DNA from: an uncultured Lachnospiraceae bacterium
GTDB lineage: Bacteria > Bacillota > Clostridia > Lachnospirales > Lachnospiraceae
Length of the DNA: 64,000 nt
Direction: 5' to 3'
NCBI GenBank assembly: GCA_949948735.1
Contig: CATLGV010000021.1
Span: forward strand, 1-64,000
In this document: in pieces, positions 60,115-64,000 of the stretch
Layout of the letters: every line of letters begins with the position of its first letter
How positions within the stretch are numbered: the stretch's first letter is position 1
The notes under the pieces: model-generated
What the model saw: only the letters and a program-made list of their open reading frames with translations
What the model was told of the DNA's origin: nothing
Database searches by the model: none
Program-made: the position numbers and the translations under genes

Positions 60115-60570
60115 CTATATCGTTGTAAGAGGGAATTTTTTATAGCCTCTGGCCTTCTTGATCTGCTTGAGGTCCTTTCTGGTGAGCTCGGAGGCCACGA
60201 GCATTTCCTCGCCGGAAAGCGCGTCCTTTATCCAGAACTGATAGCTGTTGTCCTTCGACATAAGGCCGGACGGCTTATTGGCAGTAATATGCTTTGCGTA
60301 AGGCTGCAATTCCTGACAGCATCCGTCGCCGCTTGACATTTCCGCCTTTGCTTCTTTATTTTTCAGCTCCACGCCTCTTCCGCATACCGGACACATTTTA
60401 AAATATTTAATTTTCACAGGGAAAAGCGGTATGTACTCCAAATGTGCCCATATTGTGTTCTTTACATATCCTTTTTGGTAGGTCTTCTGGCAGAAGGGAC
60501 ATTCCTCCTTCGGCCCGAAATACCCCGCCAACTTCGTAAAAACATGAGTTCCGTAAACAATGACTGCCAT
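60115..60570 (-). CDS. Small zinc-ribbon protein of unknown function
   Basis: 151 residues; AAAGGAGCACTCACC precedes ATG 60570 on the minus strand. Two CxxC pairs (CPFCQKTYQKGYVKNTIWAHLEYIPLFPVKIKYFKMCPVCGRG) form a probable zinc ribbon with a long insertion. The IPLFPVKIKYFKMCP segment is typical of small zinc-ribbon proteins in Firmicutes. The C-terminal half is charged and without a recognised domain. Promoter visible upstream. Monocistronic. Confidence 0.78.
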   Translation of the reverse strand: MAVIVYGTHVFTKLAGYFGPKEECPFCQKTYQKGYVKNTIWAHLEYIPLFPVKIKYFKMCPVCGRGVELKNKEAKAEMSSGDGCCQELQPYAKHITANKPSGLMSKDNSYQFWIKDALSGEEMLVASELTRKDLKQIKKARGYKKFPLTTI

Positions 60571-60652
60571 GGTGAGTGCTCCTTTTCAAAATTGATGTTC
60601 ATCCGGCATAGCGGTGAATAGTTGATTCGTGCAAATGCATGCACATACGTAA

Positions 60653-60682
60653 AGTATAGCATGCCCTGCGGCTTTCTGTCAA
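60653..60682 (-). promoter_or_regulatory. Sigma-A promoter for the zinc-ribbon gene
   Basis: On the minus strand TTGACA, 18 bases, TATACT, about 80 bases upstream of the start codon. Confidence 0.7.
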
Positions 60683-60713
60683 AAAATGTTTATACCCTCA
60701 ATTGCAAAGGCAC

Positions 60714-60741
60714 AAAAAAGCTCCTGCCGTGAGGGCAGGCT
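60714..60741 (-). terminator. Terminator-like hairpin on the minus strand without an obvious gene
   Basis: On the minus strand AG-CCTGCC-CTCAC-GGCAGG-AG is followed by CTTTTTTG. It lies upstream of the zinc-ribbon promoter and downstream, on that strand, of only the P-loop gene's promoter region. The gap 60571-60833 otherwise holds two promoters and no gene. Confidence 0.55.
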
Positions 60742-60762
60742 AAAAAGCGCAACAGATCAGGA

Positions 60763-60791
60763 TTGATTTGATGGCTTCGCCGTAGTATACT
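60763..60791 (+). promoter_or_regulatory. Sigma-A-like promoter for the P-loop gene
   Basis: TTGATT, 17 bases, TATACT, about 40 bases before the start codon. Confidence 0.65.
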
Positions 60792-60833
60792 CGGTGGTGT
60801 CAGCGAAAAATCAGAATCGGTGGAGGAATAGCT

Positions 60834-61421
60834 ATGAAAGACTTCATATTTATTACGGGAGCAAGCGGTATAGGTAAGACCACTTTGGCAAATGGACTCC
60901 TTGAACACTATAGAACGACATGCGTAGAGCAGCATATGATACCTGAGTTTATTTCACGGGACGGCGTTGAGGAAATGACCGGCGAGCTGGAAGAACGTAC
61001 TTGCTGGGAAAATCAGGTAGCAATGCTCATGTGTTTTCATCGGCTTGGTTATAAGAATATAATCGCATCCGATATCGATGACTTAAGAACGGCTGATATC
61101 CCTATTGTATTTAAGGGAACTGATTTTATCACTATAAAGCTTATATCCGGTGATTTGCAGCAGATCAGGGAACAGATGAGAAACCGCCCCAATAACGGAC
61201 TGATAGATTTTGAGCTGCAGAGAAAAATGAACGAAAAGAATATCAGGCGGGCTCCCCTTATAAACGAGGTTGAAATTGATGTTGCAGGCAAATCCATACG
61301 AGAGGTGTTTGAGCAAGCCATAAATATCATAGAAACTACGTCTTCCGTTTTGGAATATGAATACACAAAACCGCCAAAAGAGATGTTTTATTCCTGGGTC
61401 TTTGCAAACGGATTGAGGTAA
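60834..61421 (+). CDS. P-loop NTPase, nucleotide-kinase-like
   Basis: 195 residues, GGTGGAGGAATAGC before the ATG. Walker A is FIFITGASGIGKTTLANGLLEHY. Downstream, PIVFKGTDFITIKLISGDLQQIREQMRNRPNNG resembles the strand-lid region of small-molecule or nucleotide kinases, where R residues contact phosphates. The last 40 residues look like an extension. Local base composition is more AT-rich than the core genes. Substrate unknown. Confidence 0.72.
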   Translation: MKDFIFITGASGIGKTTLANGLLEHYRTTCVEQHMIPEFISRDGVEEMTGELEERTCWENQVAMLMCFHRLGYKNIIASDIDDLRTADIPIVFKGTDFITIKLISGDLQQIREQMRNRPNNGLIDFELQRKMNEKNIRRAPLINEVEIDVAGKSIREVFEQAINIIETTSSVLEYEYTKPPKEMFYSWVFANGLR

Positions 61422-61572
61422 ATTCCCGTTTGTACGATTTTTCCATAAGCTTCCTGTAAGCACCAATGAAAAATGTAAGAAACACCGAAGAAAAATATGG
61501 AGAAAGGCACAAAAGCGGGAAGAAAGCATATACAAACGGTTACAGAAGGATCAGGCAGAAAAGGCGGACATT

Positions 61573-61848
61573 TTATAACTGTTCAAGTACGCTTCCAATG
61601 TCGCCGTTGATACATACGGATTGTGTTTCGATTTCTGCCGGACAGAACGCGTCCCCATTGTTGATACACGCATAAACTGCTTTAGGATTCCCTGCGGTCA
61701 GCCGCCAAAACAGATATTTAATAATGGCGGGGGTATTATAGCCAGTACCAAGCTCATACAGATTTTCATAAACAGGTCTGTCCGTATTCCGATAACGGTT
61801 GACTTTAATATAACGGCTCCAATACGCCCAGTGCTCCTCACGCCATAA
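61573..61848 (-). pseudogene. Start-less gene fragment on the minus strand
   Basis: A 91-codon open frame ends at TAA 61573-61575 and reads LWREEHWAYWSRYIKVNRYRNTDRPVYENLYELGTGYNTPAIIKYLFWRLTAG... to DIGSVLEQL. It has no ATG, GTG or TTG codon and is bounded upstream by TAA TAA, overlapping the end of the oxidoreductase gene. The sequence looks protein-like, so it is probably the C-terminal remnant of a gene. Family not recognised. The 61422-61572 stretch shows nothing further. Confidence 0.5.
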
Positions 61849-62794
61849 TTATTACAATCTTACCGTTTATTTTTCCATTCTCCATATCCTCACACGCCTT
61901 TGCAATATCCGCAAAAAGGTAGCGTTTTCCGATACGAGGGGTAAGGTTATGTGTATCCAGAAAAGTAAATAGCTCATTGATTGTTTCCTGTGCAGGCGTG
62001 TTGCTGAAGAAGCCTGTCAAATAAATACCGTTTGGAATGTCTTTGATCGGGTCAAAACCATTCCATGTGTATACGCCGCCCAAATTGCCCGTATTACAGA
62101 CTATTCCGCCTTTTTCCATACAGGACAGGGTACTTTTAAGCGTCTTTATTCCAACCAGCTCCAGGGCTTTTGTAATGCCCAAAACCTGCCCCTTTAATGA
62201 GCCATTGTCGAGCAAAACTACGTCTGCCCCGCAGTCGGTCAACAACTGCATTTTGCTTTCTCTATGGGTGGTTGCTGTAACTTTACAGCCTAAAGCCTTT
62301 GCAATCTGAATAGCCGCATAGCCTAAAGCGCAGGTGCCGCCCCGGACGAGCAGATGGTCGCTGCTTTTTAAGGAAAGACATTCAAAGAGAGAACCCCATG
62401 CGGTAAAGTAGGTTTCGGGTATCGCCGCAAGCTGCTCCCATGACAGGCTCGTGTCTACCGCAAAAACATGGTGCGCGGGAAGCAGGGCGTATTCTGCATA
62501 GCTGCCATGAAACTCTCGCCCCATGCCGCCCATGAGGGCAATTACCTTCTGCCCGGTTCTAAAAGCAGTATTGGAAGCGTCCGCAATCTCCCCGACACAT
62601 TCAATACCGGGAATAATGGGTTTTTGAATATATGGGGCGGATATTTCTGATTTCCGTAATATCTGCTCGGAATGGTTCATGCCAAATGCCCTGATACGGA
62701 CAAGCACCCAGCCGGGCTTTACTGCAGGTGTGGGATATACCGCTATTTTTACCTCTGTACTTTCCGTGGGTTTTGTCAAAATGACTGCTTTCAT
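61838..62794 (-). CDS. MDR-family (zinc-independent) alcohol dehydrogenase/quinone oxidoreductase
   Basis: 318 residues; ATG 62794 follows AAAGGAAAAAAAG. The frame extends further upstream but the homology starts at MKAVILTKPTESTEVKIAVYPTPAVKPGWVLVRIRAFGMNHSEQ. Motifs: PIIPGIECVGEI, Rossmann LLVRGGTCALGYAAIQIAKALGCKVTATT. The usual GVG is degenerate and the structural-zinc cysteines are absent, which fits the quinone-reductase-like branch using NADPH. Substrate unknown. It follows a radical SAM gene on the same strand. Confidence 0.88.
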   Translation of the reverse strand: MKAVILTKPTESTEVKIAVYPTPAVKPGWVLVRIRAFGMNHSEQILRKSEISAPYIQKPIIPGIECVGEIADASNTAFRTGQKVIALMGGMGREFHGSYAEYALLPAHHVFAVDTSLSWEQLAAIPETYFTAWGSLFECLSLKSSDHLLVRGGTCALGYAAIQIAKALGCKVTATTHRESKMQLLTDCGADVVLLDNGSLKGQVLGITKALELVGIKTLKSTLSCMEKGGIVCNTGNLGGVYTWNGFDPIKDIPNGIYLTGFFSNTPAQETINELFTFLDTHNLTPRIGKRYLFADIAKACEDMENGKINGKIVIIMA

Positions 62795-62877
62795 TTTTCT
62801 TTTTTTCCTTTCCGCTATGTTTTGCTTTGCTGCATCGAGCCATGCCAGGTTCAATTCCGCTTCGCTGCAGTTCACTT

Positions 62878-62906
62878 GACGGCTGTCGCCGTATAGTACA
62901 GCCGTC
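62878..62906. repeat. 9-bp perfect inverted repeat
   Basis: GACGGCTGT / ACAGCCGTC with an 11-base loop, in the 145-base gap between the radical SAM and oxidoreductase genes. It could be a hairpin in their shared transcript. No U tract on either strand. Confidence 0.6.
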
Positions 62907-62939
62907 ATAAATATGGCTGTGAGCAGGCTCCCGCCATAT

Positions 62940-64000
62940 TTACGCCTGCTGTCCTGCATGGCTCGTAGCTTTCCAACATTGCGGGTCTGCGCCATAGAAA
63001 CTGCCGTTTGTGCCATATGCTACGGCGGGGCAGCCACGGCAAAACCTTAACAGCTCGCAGCTTGCACATTTTTCGAACTTTCCATAATCCCGGTAGCTCT
63101 CCATGCTTTTACCTGTCCAGACATCAGCGATTCTGTCAGTAAAAACATTTCCCACTTTGCTTTTTAGCCTCCGGCAGGCATATATATCCCCCGTAGGTAA
63201 AATCGTCAAATGGCAGTTGCCGCAGTTGCAGCCGCCGTATATCATATCCGGCTTTGCGTCTTCCGGGATTTTGAAAATTCCTTTTTCATACAGATACAGC
63301 GTCCAAAGGTGGTCTTTTAAATTAAAATATGTTTCACACCCTGCTTCTTCACAGGATTTGAATTTTGTATAGCAGGTATCTAATAATGTCCTGTATTCCA
63401 GCGGGGTCATTCCCGTTTCTTCCTCCCCGGCAGCCGGCTGTCGTTTTGTGGGACAGTAGCGGGCAAATGCGAACACGTCTACCTTGTGTTTTACTACGGT
63501 GTCAATAATATCGGGGATTTCAGAAATATTTGTCCCGGATACGGTTGTCATAATGACGGAACGCATTCCTGCTTTTTTGATACACGGTATTTTTTCCAGT
63601 GTACAGTGAAAAGAGCCGGGTTTGCGAAACCAGTCATGCGTTTTTTCCATGCCGTCAAGGGACATTTGATATTTTTCGCAGCCCATGTCTTTTAGCTTTC
63701 TGCATACCTCATCATTCAGGTGAAACGGATTGCCAAGTATTGTAAAGGGTACTCCGTTTTCTTTGAACAGATTTAGCAGCTTCCAAAAATCGGGGTGCAG
63801 GATCGGATCGCCGCCAGTGAGGTAAAAATAAGGCAGGCGGTTGTATTTATTGCACATTTCAAGGCAGTTTTCAAAGACAGACTGCATTTGTTCCCAAGAC
63901 ATACTATCTAATGCCTTACAGTTGTTTTCAGAAAAAATGTAACAGTGCTTGCAGCGTTGGTCGCACTCGTCCGTGATGTGCCATTGAAAAGCGAAGTATT
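62940..64000 (-). CDS. Radical SAM/SPASM enzyme (5' end beyond window)
   Basis: The frame is open from the window end; the ATG at 63902 in the track is internal. Upstream codons read YFAFQWHITDECDQRCKHCYIFSENNCKALDS, giving the CxxxCxxC cluster that binds the SAM-coordinating 4Fe-4S. YFYLTGGDPILHPDFW is the GGE-like motif. The C-terminal SPASM region has many cysteines (GGCNCGNCHLTILPTGDIYACRRLKSKVGNVF and CASCELLRFCRGCPAVAYG ... CW), which bind auxiliary clusters. Such enzymes mature ribosomally made peptides or enzymes. No precursor peptide is identified here; it may lie outside the window. Confidence 0.88.
   Translation of the reverse strand, partial: YFAFQWHITDECDQRCKHCYIFSENNCKALDSMSWEQMQSVFENCLEMCNKYNRLPYFYLTGGDPILHPDFWKLLNLFKENGVPFTILGNPFHLNDEVCRKLKDMGCEKYQMSLDGMEKTHDWFRKPGSFHCTLEKIPCIKKAGMRSVIMTTVSGTNISEIPDIIDTVVKHKVDVFAFARYCPTKRQPAAGEEETGMTPLEYRTLLDTCYTKFKSCEEAGCETYFNLKDHLWTLYLYEKGIFKIPEDAKPDMIYGGCNCGNCHLTILPTGDIYACRRLKSKVGNVFTDRIADVWTGKSMESYRDYGKFEKCASCELLRFCRGCPAVAYGTNGSFYGADPQCWKATSHAGQQA

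Noticed and set aside
61466-61848. Plus-strand small ORFs of 69 and 75 residues
   Set aside because: They lie antisense to the protein-like minus-strand fragment or in non-coding sequence and have no ribosome binding sites.

Overview
The window looks like a chromosomal segment of a spore-forming, moderately GC-rich gut clostridium, most likely of the Lachnospiraceae. Support comes from the gene order hup - rqcP - yabP - yabQ - divIC - spoIIE - tilS - hpt - ftsH, a cotS-like gene, clostridial-type AGGAGG ribosome binding sites, PEGA, LysM and CvpA proteins, and AgrA/AgrC-type and Bce-like signalling modules. No rRNA, CRISPR array or complete insertion sequence was seen. One tRNA (Tyr) is present.

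Layout. 1-81 is the tail of a large serine recombinase, so a mobile element ends here, immediately against a large unknown ORF (133-2832) that may be truncated by it. A clostripain-like protease follows, then a small HTH regulator divergent from a two-domain endolysin (amidase plus GH24 lysozyme). 6.5-15.3 kb is the most unusual block: two DUF2589 paralogues, two small unknown proteins, a STAS anti-sigma antagonist, a 976-residue sensor fused to an MFS transporter, a GNAT enzyme, and a membrane PP2C (SpoIIE-type) phosphatase carrying its own RsbW-like kinase domain. It reads as a partner-switching signalling locus whose output is unknown. 15.3-19.2 kb carries cca, a CotS-family gene and a PEGA lipoprotein.

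19.3-28.2 kb is the conserved housekeeping and sporulation core (hup to a DEAD-box helicase). It includes a soluble SpoIIE lacking the usual membrane domain and a spoIIE promoter with a 21-bp spacer of the Spo0A-activated kind. 28.3-37.4 kb holds a YcxB-like protein, an Fpg/Nei-like protein, DUF2461, a LytTR two-component pair, two ABC half-exporters, an AT-rich MBL gene, a decayed LRR gene and tRNA-Tyr.

37.4-44.6 kb is all on the minus strand: an XRE regulator with a decapeptide-repeat tail, then an OmpR-type two-component system with its ABC transporter, including a permease/M1-peptidase fusion. Both promoters of that system carry 11-bp phased repeats of a similar motif. 44.8-52.5 kb has xpt, mscL, pfk, an HD protein, the dnaX-ybaB-recR operon and galM. 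52.6-56.8 kb is a self-contained operon (XRE repressor, DUF3169 protein, NatA-like ATPase, NatB-like permease fused to a CPBP protease) under a strong promoter with three copies of one 18-bp dyad operator. 56.8-60.0 kb encodes LysM, DUF5711 and CvpA envelope proteins. The last 4 kb is more AT-rich and looks accessory: a zinc-ribbon protein, a P-loop protein, a gene fragment, an MDR oxidoreductase and a radical SAM/SPASM enzyme cut by the window end.

All family assignments are from reading motifs. No database search was run. Start codons were chosen by ribosome binding site, so many differ from the longest-ORF track.
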